Shown piece after piece: positions 1 to 8,175 of a stretch of DNA of 64,000 nt. Numbering within the stretch: position 1 is the stretch's first letter; each line of letters begins with the position of its first letter. The stretch spans positions 1 through 64,000 of the forward strand of contig NZ_JRHH01000004.1 in NCBI RefSeq assembly GCF_000757385.1. Direction: 5' to 3'. The notes under the pieces are model-generated. The model saw nothing but the letters and a program-made list of their open reading frames with translations. It was not told the origin of the DNA and searched no databases. This DNA is from Flavobacterium aquatile LMG 4008 = ATCC 11947 (GTDB taxonomy: Bacteria > Bacteroidota > Bacteroidia > Flavobacteriales > Flavobacteriaceae). Made by a program: the position numbers and the translations under genes.

Positions 1-101
<101 letters not shown>

Positions 102-108
102 TTTTTAA

Positions 109-138
109 AAACCCTATCCAAATCGGATAGGGTTTTTT
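109..138 (+). terminator. Rho-independent terminator of the rRNA operon
   Basis: A 9-bp perfect stem (ACCCTATCC at 111-119 pairing with GGATAGGGT at 125-133) is followed by a run of T. It lies ten bases after the 5S rRNA and would end rrn transcription. Confidence 0.9.
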
Positions 139-254
139 GTTTATATCAAGTTTAGACAAAATTGAGTAAAAGGTTAGTAGACCAGAATTTTAAATTTGAT
201 TGAGATGATGGCAAGCAAAATCATATTAGATTGGTTAATCATCTTTGATGTGAA

Positions 255-782
255 TTATTTGAAATTTATTTTTTCAATAATATCTGAATATTGTTTTGTT
301 TGTTCATTAAATCTTCTAACACAGATACAATTACAAATAAATTCAAAATTAATGATTGTAGAACTAAATTGTTGCTTTGCTTTTTTCATTCTCTCTTCAT
401 CTAATCCTCTAGCTATGGTAATATGGGCGTTAGCATTTTTTACTTCAAAGCCTATAAATTTGTGTAAAGTAATAATTATTTTGTTTAGATACAATTGTGA
501 TTCGTCATCGGGGGAAATGTAAAAAGTATGATTGCCAAATGAATTAAAAGAATTAAACATAACTTTATGAGGAGTAATAGTTTTACAAAAATCTTTTATT
601 CGATTTAAGTATAGTCCAAGTGCTAATTCACTTTCTAAGTTGATTATAGTGATATGCGCTTCGGAATTAAAACTCCCAAACCATCCAATTTCAGTTTTTA
701 ATGATTTTTTAAATAATTTAACTAAATTTTGTTGTTCCAAATAAGGAAATATAACCAAAGAGTACATTGGAATTTGTTTCAT
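255..782 (-). CDS. 2H phosphoesterase / 2'-5' RNA ligase-like protein
   Basis: This 175-residue protein carries the two H-x-T motifs that define the 2H phosphoesterase superfamily: AHITII with H43 and T45, and AHITIAR with H120 and T122. The spacing between them suits the two-lobed fold that cleaves or forms 2'-5' or cyclic phosphodiester bonds; the substrate cannot be told from sequence. There is no signal peptide, so it should be cytosolic. It is the last gene of a leftward operon, 10 bp after endonuclease III. The RNA ligase name is only a family label. Confidence 0.75.
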   Translation of the reverse strand: MKQIPMYSLVIFPYLEQQNLVKLFKKSLKTEIGWFGSFNSEAHITIINLESELALGLYLNRIKDFCKTITPHKVMFNSFNSFGNHTFYISPDDESQLYLNKIIITLHKFIGFEVKNANAHITIARGLDEERMKKAKQQFSSTIINFEFICNCICVRRFNEQTKQYSDIIEKINFK

Positions 783-792
783 ACTTTCTCAG

Positions 793-1437
793 TTAAATAG
801 TTTTTAAAGTATATTGACAATAATTCTGAATTGGACATATTGTACATTTTGGATTAGTTGGTCTACATATTTCTCTTCCTAAAAATGAAATTGCCATTCC
901 AATTTCTCCCCAAATTTCCTTTGGCAATAATTGCATTAATTGTTTCTCAACTTTATTTCCATCTTTTGTTTCTGAAATTAATCCAATTCTTGGTGCAACT
1001 CGAATCACATGTAAATCGGCAATGATACCTTCTGCAGGAACTTTAATTTCTCTCAATATTACATTTGCAGATTTTCTTCCAATTCCTTTTAATGCAATTA
1101 AATCACCTAAATTCATGGGAATATTTTGGTCTTCTTTGAGAGTTTGGGCAATTTCAATTATCCAATTTGCTTTGGTGCTATAATTTCTAACCTTAGAAAT
1201 GTGTGGAATTAATGAATCAACATTTGAAATGGTAAGTGATTTTAAATTTGGATAAGTACTAAATAGTGAAGGTGCAATTTTATTAATATTTGCATCGGAA
1301 TCTTGTGCAGATAAAATCACCATAATTATCAATTGATATAAATTTTTATAATCTAACGGATGTTTTCTATCACTATATTTTTCAATAATTGGATTTAAAA
1401 CTTTAGTCCAATCTTTATTATCTTCAAATAAATTCAT
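793..1437 (-). CDS. nth: Endonuclease III (DNA glycosylase/AP lyase)
   Basis: The protein removes oxidised pyrimidines and nicks abasic sites in base excision repair. The helix-hairpin-helix is visible as LKGIGRKSANVIL with the expected catalytic lysine K122, and the catalytic aspartate is D141 in ADLHVIRV. Four cysteines, C191, C198, C201 and C207, show the C-x6-C-x2-C-x5-C pattern of the [4Fe-4S] cluster. At 214 residues it has the usual length. It sits 3 bp after the alpha/beta hydrolase and 10 bp before the 2H phosphoesterase gene, so the three are probably co-transcribed. Confidence 0.93.
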   Translation of the reverse strand: MNLFEDNKDWTKVLNPIIEKYSDRKHPLDYKNLYQLIIMVILSAQDSDANINKIAPSLFSTYPNLKSLTISNVDSLIPHISKVRNYSTKANWIIEIAQTLKEDQNIPMNLGDLIALKGIGRKSANVILREIKVPAEGIIADLHVIRVAPRIGLISETKDGNKVEKQLMQLLPKEIWGEIGMAISFLGREICRPTNPKCTICPIQNYCQYTLKTI

Positions 1438-1440
1438 TTT

Positions 1441-2301
1441 TTAATTTATAAATTCAACAATTTTTGTAATTACTTCGTTATTTCCTAATATTTTTCTATG
1501 ACCTAAATTTTTGGTTATCATCAAACATGAATTTTTTAAATTCTCTTTAATATGGAAAGCAGCTTTTACATTTACATCTTCATCATTCTCATCATGAATA
1601 ATTAATACTGGAATTGAAACTATTTTTGCGGCATTTGAAGCAGAATAAAAATCCATTTTTGAGTCATATTTTTTTTCAAAATGATCTCTTAATTTTATTC
1701 CAATTTCGGCTTTTATTTCCAATTTCTTTATAAAGTCATCAATGATGTCTTGAATAACATCACCACTCCCAATAATTATAGCTTTTTTCAGTTCTAGATT
1801 TTGTTTAATAGCATTTAAAATTGACATACCGCCTAGGGAATGACCTACAGCAAACTCAAACGGACCAAATTCTTTGTCAATTTCTAGTATCGATTCGATA
1901 AATTCAAGCATTATTGAAGAATTACCTTTAGATTTTCCGTGCGCTGGAGCATCAAAACTGATAGTTGAGTATCCTAAATTTAAAAATTCATCAGCAATTT
2001 TTACTAATTGCGTTCCTCTTCCTGACCAACCATGTACTAATAAAATTTTTTTTACTCCAGCTCCATAATGATAAATATGAATGTCCTTTTTTATGGATGG
2101 AATGTGTAAAACATGTTGTTTACTTTCTCTATCCATATAATGTTCTCTTTTCGGAATCTTATGTTTTATTGGTGTTGTAAATAATTTTGCAGCAAATAGC
2201 GTAACTAATTTAGGTGAAATTACTTCTAATAATTTAGCAGTTAACAGTATTACTTTGGGAATTTTCAATGTTTGTGCTTCAACAGCAGTTTTTTTTGTCA
2301 T
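1441..2301 (-). CDS. Alpha/beta hydrolase
   Basis: The 286-residue protein shows the alpha/beta hydrolase pattern: an oxyanion-side LLVHGWSG around 87-94, the nucleophile elbow GHSLGG with S155, an acid near D237-D240 (IHDENDEDV) and a late histidine H268 in LGHRK. No signal peptide is obvious; a hydrophobic stretch at about 15-45 may lie on the membrane. The substrate is unknown; the family includes esterases and lipases. It is the promoter-proximal gene of the leftward operon with nth and is divergent from glgE, with only 74 bp between the start codons. Confidence 0.8.
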   Translation of the reverse strand: MTKKTAVEAQTLKIPKVILLTAKLLEVISPKLVTLFAAKLFTTPIKHKIPKREHYMDRESKQHVLHIPSIKKDIHIYHYGAGVKKILLVHGWSGRGTQLVKIADEFLNLGYSTISFDAPAHGKSKGNSSIMLEFIESILEIDKEFGPFEFAVGHSLGGMSILNAIKQNLELKKAIIIGSGDVIQDIIDDFIKKLEIKAEIGIKLRDHFEKKYDSKMDFYSASNAAKIVSIPVLIIHDENDEDVNVKAAFHIKENLKNSCLMITKNLGHRKILGNNEVITKIVEFIN

Positions 2302-2375
2302 TTCAATAATTTTTAATGCTCTTTATGAAGTATACTATTTTTTTGTAAATTAGGACATCATAAATATAACAAAAA

Positions 2376-4316
2376 ATGCAAAATCAGACTCGTATAATTA
2401 TTGAAAATATAAAACCACAACTCGATGGAGGTTTATTTCAAATTAAAAGAATTGTTGGACAAATTGTAACTGTAACTGCTGACGTTTTTTCTGATGGACA
2501 CGATGTTGTTGAATGTTGTGTAAAATTTAAGCATGAAAAGGATAAAAAGTGGAGTGAAGTTAGATTAAATCACATAAGTAATGATGAATGGATAGCTTCA
2601 TTCAAAGTTGAAAAGCAAGGAATTTACACCTATTTTATTGAAGGTTGGGTAGACTATGCACTTAATTGGCAACACGGAACCGAAAGAAAAATCAATGATA
2701 ATCAACATGTAAAATCGGAGTTACTTGAAGGTGCCGAATATTGTTCTGCAATTTTAAAAGAAGTAACCAAAGACGAAAAAGCATATCTTAACAAAGCCAT
2801 AAAGGCATTTCAAAACGAATCAGAATATAATGAAGCCATTCAAATTGCTTTATCAAATGAATTGCATCAAATTTTCAAAAAATATCCAACCAGAATTCTT
2901 GCAAATGCATCACACGAACTGCAAGTTTATGTTGATAGAAAGAAAGCTCTATTCAGTACTTGGTATGAATTTTTCCCACGTTCGTCCTCATCTGAACCAG
3001 GAAAACACGGAACTTTTAAAGACTGTGAAGTTTTGCTTCCAAGAGTTGCCGAAATGGGTTTTGATACCTTATATTTCCCACCGATTCATCCTATTGGTGA
3101 AGTAAACAGGAAAGGAAAAAACAATGCTACCAACTCCGAAACTGGTGATGTTGGTTCGCCATGGGGAATTGGTTCCCAACACGGCGGACATAAATCTACG
3201 CATCCTGAGTTAGGCACAATTGACGATTTTAAATCGTTAGTTAAAAAAGCAAAAGCACTCGGAATTGAAGTCGCCATGGATTATGCACTTCAAGCTGCGC
3301 CAGATCATCCATATGTTAAAGATTTTCCGCAATGGTTCAAATGGCGTCCAGATGGAACAGTTCAATATGCCGAAAATCCACCAAAAAAATACCAAGATAT
3401 TCAACCTATTTATTTTGAAAGTTCCGATTGGAAAAATCTTTGGAAAGAACTTTTAGACGTTGCTCTATTTTGGATTGAAGAATGTGATATTAAAGTTTTT
3501 AGAGTAGATAATCCGCATACTAAACCATTTTATTTTTGGGGTTGGCTTATTTCAGAAATCAAAAAGAAACATCCAGACGTTTTATTTTTAGCCGAAGCTT
3601 TTACACGACCTAAAATCATGCATGAACTTGCAAAACAAGGGTTTACACAATCCTATTCTTATTTTACTTGGAGAAATTCTAAAGCAGAACTTATAGAATA
3701 TGTAGAAGAATTGACTAAAACAGATCAGAAAGAGTTTTTTAGAGCCAATTTTTGGCCAAATACTCCAGATATAAATCCATATCCGTTGCAAAGCGGAAAC
3801 GAGAGTATCTTTCTTCATAAATATTTTCTTGCGGCGACATTGAGTTCCAATGTTGGAATCTACGGTCCTGTTTATGAATATTTAGTTCATGCTGCAATGC
3901 CTGGGAAAGAGGAATATCATAACTCTGAAAAATACGAAATCTATCATTGGGATTGGAATGTTAGAAATAAAATGACCATGATAATTTCTAGAATTAATAA
4001 AATTCGACATGAATACGCTTCACTGCAGCAAACTACAAACATTCAATTTTGTAGTACTGATAATGATCAAGTATTAGCTTATTATAAATTTGACGATGAA
4101 AAACTAGATGAAACCCTGATGATTTGCAGCATAGATCCATATTATGCAAAACAAGTTTGGGTTCAATTGCCATTAAATTCTTTAGGATTAAGAAACGGTC
4201 AACCTATAAAAGTAACCGATTTGATTACCGGAAACAGCTACATCTGGGATAAAGAATGGAATTTTGTCGAATTACATCCTGCATTACCATTTCATTTATT
4301 TAAAATTCAAAAATAA
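2376..4316 (+). CDS. glgE: Alpha-1,4-glucan:maltose-1-phosphate maltosyltransferase (GlgE)
   Basis: GlgE extends alpha-1,4-glucans using maltose 1-phosphate. The 646-residue protein has an N-terminal beta-sandwich of the DUF3416 type (about 1-120) followed by a GH13-like barrel. The nucleophile is expected at D378 in VFRVDNPHTKP and the general acid at E407 in FLAEAFTRP, both matching GlgE signatures. The stop overlaps the next start by one base (TAATG), so translation is probably coupled to maltokinase, the enzyme that makes its substrate. No trehalose synthase gene, the usual source of maltose for this route, is present in the cluster. Confidence 0.93.
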   Translation: MQNQTRIIIENIKPQLDGGLFQIKRIVGQIVTVTADVFSDGHDVVECCVKFKHEKDKKWSEVRLNHISNDEWIASFKVEKQGIYTYFIEGWVDYALNWQHGTERKINDNQHVKSELLEGAEYCSAILKEVTKDEKAYLNKAIKAFQNESEYNEAIQIALSNELHQIFKKYPTRILANASHELQVYVDRKKALFSTWYEFFPRSSSSEPGKHGTFKDCEVLLPRVAEMGFDTLYFPPIHPIGEVNRKGKNNATNSETGDVGSPWGIGSQHGGHKSTHPELGTIDDFKSLVKKAKALGIEVAMDYALQAAPDHPYVKDFPQWFKWRPDGTVQYAENPPKKYQDIQPIYFESSDWKNLWKELLDVALFWIEECDIKVFRVDNPHTKPFYFWGWLISEIKKKHPDVLFLAEAFTRPKIMHELAKQGFTQSYSYFTWRNSKAELIEYVEELTKTDQKEFFRANFWPNTPDINPYPLQSGNESIFLHKYFLAATLSSNVGIYGPVYEYLVHAAMPGKEEYHNSEKYEIYHWDWNVRNKMTMIISRINKIRHEYASLQQTTNIQFCSTDNDQVLAYYKFDDEKLDETLMICSIDPYYAKQVWVQLPLNSLGLRNGQPIKVTDLITGNSYIWDKEWNFVELHPALPFHLFKIQK

Positions 4317-5947
4317 TGATGGACAATAAAATTAATGAAGATGAATTCCAAAACCCCTTTATTTTTAAAGTAGATTGGAAATATGCATTCGAAGACCACG
4401 ATTTTGTTAAAGTTTTTTCATCAGATATTCTTGAAAATTATATTATCAACAAGCGTTGGTATGGCGGAAAAGCAAGTACATTAAAGTACATCGAAGTGGT
4501 TGATTGGTTTAAAATTACTTCCAAAAAAAATACCTATTATGGCGTTTTACTCGAAGTAAATTTTAAAGAAGCATTCTATCAGCATTATTTTATGCCAATT
4601 TCGTTTATGTCTGAAGACGAGTTGGATACCAATACTATTATTGCACCAGTCAAAATGAATGGGCAAGAAGGTTTTCTAGTGGACGCATTACATCAAGAAG
4701 ATTTCAGAAAATTGCTGTTTGATAAAATTGTATCTTCAGGAAATAAAGACGAAAAAGTAAAGTTTCATAAAGGAGAAAAATTAGAAGATAAAGAATACAT
4801 TTCTTCCAAATTTATGGGTGTTGAGCAAAGTAACACTTCAATAATTTATAATTCTAATTTGGTTTTAAAAATATTTAGACGAATTTATATAAGTACTAAT
4901 CCGGACTATGAAATAAGTCGATTTCTAACTGAAAGAATGGATTTTCAGTATTCGCCAGCTTATACAGGTAGCATAAGCGTGGTGTTGACCGAAGGAAATA
5001 TTACACTTGGATTAATGCAAGAATTGGTTCCAAATCAAGGAGATGCTTGGCAATTCATGTTGGAAGAAGTTGATAGGATTTTTGATAATCTGAAAACCAA
5101 AAAAATCAACATTGCAAAACTTCCTGATATCGATTTGTTTCAACGTTTGAAAATCAATGAAGTGCCGCACGAAATTATCGATTGGGCTGGTTTAAGTATT
5201 TTTTTACGAATTCGAACTTTGGCAACAAGAACTGCTGAAATGCACATCGCACTTGGAGCTGATATTCACGATACAGCTTTTACGCCAACAACTTACAACG
5301 GCGATTATACCGTTTGGTTGAAAAACAGATTGACCTATCAATTTCAAAATCGACTAAATATTTTAGAAAATAATTTACATAAGCTAGAAGGATTAGCGCT
5401 AGAACTAGCCAATCAGTTTCTTGATAATAAAAAGGAAATTCGTAAATTGTTTTTAGATTTCGATTGGACTAAAATGAAATCAGAGCGTATCAGAATTCAT
5501 GGCGATTATCATCTCGGTCAAGTGCTTGTCAACGGAGATGATTTTTATTTACTAGATTTTGAAGGCGAACCAGAAAGTACAATCCGTGACAGAAAAGTAA
5601 AACAACCACCATTGAAAGATGTTGCTGGAATGTTTAGATCGTTTCATTATTCGATATATGCAACATTGTTTAATAACAAAGATAAATATCCATACGATCA
5701 AAAAGAACTTTTTCAAGCTGGAGAAATTTTATTCAAATATTTCGTTGGAGTTTTCATTCAAACGTATACCGAAGTTGCTCAAGGAGGAAATTTAAACATT
5801 GGCTACAGGAAAGAAATCGATTTTTTGTTGAAATATTGTATTCTTGAAAAAGCAGTTTATGAGCTAGGATATGAACTCAACTCGCGACCTCGATGGGCAG
5901 TAATTCCGCTTACTGGTATTGCAAGTATAATGGAGTTTAATAAGTAA
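4316..5947 (+). CDS. mak: Maltokinase
   Basis: This 543-residue protein resembles the maltokinase (Pep2/Mak) family, which phosphorylates maltose to maltose 1-phosphate for GlgE. The N terminus contains NKRWYGGKAS, the family's cap-domain signature. The kinase core has the aminoglycoside phosphotransferase-like loop IHGDYHLGQVLV with catalytic D397 and the metal-binding LLDFEGEP with D414. It overlaps glgE by one base. In many bacteria Mak is fused to trehalose synthase; here it stands alone and no TreS gene is adjacent. A dispersed repeat element separates it from glgB. Confidence 0.9.
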   Translation: MMDNKINEDEFQNPFIFKVDWKYAFEDHDFVKVFSSDILENYIINKRWYGGKASTLKYIEVVDWFKITSKKNTYYGVLLEVNFKEAFYQHYFMPISFMSEDELDTNTIIAPVKMNGQEGFLVDALHQEDFRKLLFDKIVSSGNKDEKVKFHKGEKLEDKEYISSKFMGVEQSNTSIIYNSNLVLKIFRRIYISTNPDYEISRFLTERMDFQYSPAYTGSISVVLTEGNITLGLMQELVPNQGDAWQFMLEEVDRIFDNLKTKKINIAKLPDIDLFQRLKINEVPHEIIDWAGLSIFLRIRTLATRTAEMHIALGADIHDTAFTPTTYNGDYTVWLKNRLTYQFQNRLNILENNLHKLEGLALELANQFLDNKKEIRKLFLDFDWTKMKSERIRIHGDYHLGQVLVNGDDFYLLDFEGEPESTIRDRKVKQPPLKDVAGMFRSFHYSIYATLFNNKDKYPYDQKELFQAGEILFKYFVGVFIQTYTEVAQGGNLNIGYRKEIDFLLKYCILEKAVYELGYELNSRPRWAVIPLTGIASIMEFNK

Positions 5948-5990
5948 GGTAGTTTTAAAAAACGAGAATTTCACAAAAGACACAACCAAT

Positions 5991-6072
5991 CTAGCCCTGA
6001 TTGCAGTGGCACGAAGTAGAACGGAAAGCAGGAATAGGGAAACCAAAAAATGCCCGAGCCATCCGCTCTAAA
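5991..6072 (+). repeat. Dispersed intergenic repeat, family A (copy 1)
   Basis: The segment begins CTAGCCCTGATTGCAGTGG and continues through AACGGAAAGCAGGAA, GGAAACCAAAA and GAGCCATCCGCTCTAAAT. The same edges, in the same order, recur at 20843-20945 and in reverse orientation at 22970-23051. This copy has only a short centre (CACGAAGTAG) where the others carry a hairpin. It fills most of the gap between the maltokinase and branching-enzyme genes. Confidence 0.85.
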
Positions 6073-6129
6073 TAAAGAAAACCATCGACAAATTTAAATG
6101 TCGTAAAAAACCATAAAAACATTTAATAA

Positions 6130-8034
6130 ATGAACCAAGTACAAACACATTCCTTACTTACCGATTTCGATATCGAATTATTTAAAGCAGGAAAACATTT
6201 TAGATTATACGAAAAATTAGGTGCACATCTAACTGAAGTTAATGGTGTAAAAGGCGTGTACTTTGCAGTTTGGGCACCATCGGCACGATCGGTTTCTGTG
6301 GTTGGCGATTTTAATTTTTGGGTTCAAGGCGAACATCAACTCAATGTGCGTTGGGATAGCTCTGGAATTTGGGAAGGTTTTATACCTGGTGTTGATAAAG
6401 GAACAACGTACAAATATAAAATTCAGTCCAATAATGGGGGAATTATCACCGAAAAAGCCGATCCTTTTGCTTTATATTGCGAACATCCGCCTCATACAGC
6501 GTCTGTAATTTGGGATTTAGATTACAAGTGGAAAGACACCAAATGGATGGAAACCAGAAAGGATAAAAACGGATTAGACAAACCTTATTCTGTTTATGAA
6601 GTACATCTTGGTTCATGGAAACGCAATAACGAAGGAAAATTTCTAACCTATATTGAACTTGCTGATGAGTTGGTTTCGTATGTAAAAGAAACCGGATTTA
6701 CCCACGTAGAATTCATGCCAGTGATGGAATATCCTTACGATCCGTCTTGGGGTTATCAATTGGTTGGCTACTTTGCACCAACATCACGCTTTGGAAAACC
6801 GCAAGATTTTATGCTTTTAGTAGATAAATTACATCAAGCTGGAATTGGAGTTATCTTGGATTGGGTGCCATCGCATTTTCCAGATGATGCTCATGGTTTA
6901 GGGTTTTTTGATGGTTCGAATTTATACGAACATCCCGATAGACGAAAAGGTTATCATCCCGATTGGAAGAGTTTGGTTTTTAATTATGGACGAAATGAAG
7001 TACGTTCGTTCTTGATTAGTAATGCAATTTTCTGGTTGAAAAATTACCACGTTGATGGACTTCGAGTTGATGCAGTTGCTTCAATGTTATATCTAGATTA
7101 TTCTCGAAAAGATGGCGAATGGGAACCCAATATTTTTGGAGGAAGAGAAAATCTCGATACCATAAGTTTTCTTAAAGATTTTAACGAAGCAGTTTATTTG
7201 GAATTTCCAGATGTGCAAACAATTGCTGAAGAAAGTACTTCATTTCCAATGGTTTCGCGTCCAACATTTATTGGTGGATTAGGATTTGGAATGAAATGGA
7301 TGATGGGTTGGATGCACGATACTTTGCAATATTTCCAAAAAGAAAGTGTGTACAGAAGATTTCATCAGAACGATTTAACGTTCTCAATGACCTACGCTTT
7401 TACCGAAAATTTCATGTTACCATTATCTCACGATGAAGTGGTTTACGGAAAAAAATCAATCTTAGGTAGAATGACTGGTGATGAATGGCAGAAATTTGCG
7501 AATTTACGTTTGCTTTACGGTTATATGTTCACGCATCCTGGAACTAAATTATTGTTTATGGGATCTGAATTTGGTCAAAGCACCGAATGGAATTTTGAAG
7601 GTAGTTTAGATTGGCATTTGATACAATTTGGCTACCACGACGGAATTAAGAAATGCATTACCGATTTAAATGCGTTGTATAAAACGTATCCAGCGCTATT
7701 TGAAAAGCAATTTTCTGTCGATGGATTTGAATGGATCAATTATTCTGATCATGAAAATGCTGTTTTATCCTATGTAAGAAAAGGAAATAATGAGAAAGAT
7801 AATTTGATAATTGTTTGTAATTTCACACCAGTTGTAAGAGGAAATTACAGAATCGGATTGCCATCAAAAGGAAAGCTTACCGAAATTTTTAATTCTGATA
7901 AAGTAGAATACGGTGGAAGTGGAGTAACCAATTCTAAAGCAATTAAAATCGATAAACAATCGTGGAATTACAGAGATTATTCAGCCGAAGTTGTGCTTCC
8001 GCCTTTGGGTGTGAGTGTATTTAAAATCAGTTAA
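6130..8034 (+). CDS. glgB: 1,4-alpha-glucan branching enzyme
   Basis: GlgB cuts alpha-1,4 chains and re-attaches them as alpha-1,6 branches, producing glycogen-like glucan from GlgE product. The 634-residue protein has an N-terminal CBM48-type domain (VYFAVWAPSARSVSVVGDF near 40-60) and a GH13 barrel with D314 in GLRVDAVASM, E367 in TIAEES and D435 in LSHDEVVYGK. The C-terminal all-beta domain is complete. It is 182 bp downstream of maltokinase and ends at a clear terminator. Confidence 0.95.
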   Translation: MNQVQTHSLLTDFDIELFKAGKHFRLYEKLGAHLTEVNGVKGVYFAVWAPSARSVSVVGDFNFWVQGEHQLNVRWDSSGIWEGFIPGVDKGTTYKYKIQSNNGGIITEKADPFALYCEHPPHTASVIWDLDYKWKDTKWMETRKDKNGLDKPYSVYEVHLGSWKRNNEGKFLTYIELADELVSYVKETGFTHVEFMPVMEYPYDPSWGYQLVGYFAPTSRFGKPQDFMLLVDKLHQAGIGVILDWVPSHFPDDAHGLGFFDGSNLYEHPDRRKGYHPDWKSLVFNYGRNEVRSFLISNAIFWLKNYHVDGLRVDAVASMLYLDYSRKDGEWEPNIFGGRENLDTISFLKDFNEAVYLEFPDVQTIAEESTSFPMVSRPTFIGGLGFGMKWMMGWMHDTLQYFQKESVYRRFHQNDLTFSMTYAFTENFMLPLSHDEVVYGKKSILGRMTGDEWQKFANLRLLYGYMFTHPGTKLLFMGSEFGQSTEWNFEGSLDWHLIQFGYHDGIKKCITDLNALYKTYPALFEKQFSVDGFEWINYSDHENAVLSYVRKGNNEKDNLIIVCNFTPVVRGNYRIGLPSKGKLTEIFNSDKVEYGGSGVTNSKAIKIDKQSWNYRDYSAEVVLPPLGVSVFKIS

Positions 8035-8047
8035 TGACAACAAAACG

Positions 8048-8072
8048 GATGTGAATTTCACATCTTTTTTGT
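8048..8072 (+). terminator. Terminator after glgB
   Basis: An 8-bp stem (GATGTGAA at 8048-8055 with TTCACATC at 8057-8064) is followed by six T. The one-base loop is tight, but the outer pairs and the T-run fit an intrinsic terminator closing the glgE-mak-glgB unit. Confidence 0.75.
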
Positions 8073-8086
8073 TTTATCACCAATCG

Positions 8087-8100
8087 CAAACGTTTTCGTT
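8087..8100. promoter_or_regulatory. Putative LacI-family operator upstream of the alpha-glucosidase
   Basis: CAAACGTTTTCGTT lies 76 bases before the alpha-glucosidase start. Its centre AAACGTTT is palindromic with the central CG typical of LacI/GalR-type operators. The identical 14-mer in reverse complement (AACGAAAACGTTTG) occurs upstream of pfkA at 39017-39030. No LacI-type regulator gene is visible in the window, so the binding protein is unknown. Confidence 0.5.
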
Positions 8101-8175
8101 AAAAAGTACTTTGTCTATATCAATCATTTATAGTGTCATCTTTGTAAATTTGGCACATTGTCTAAATTTTTTATT

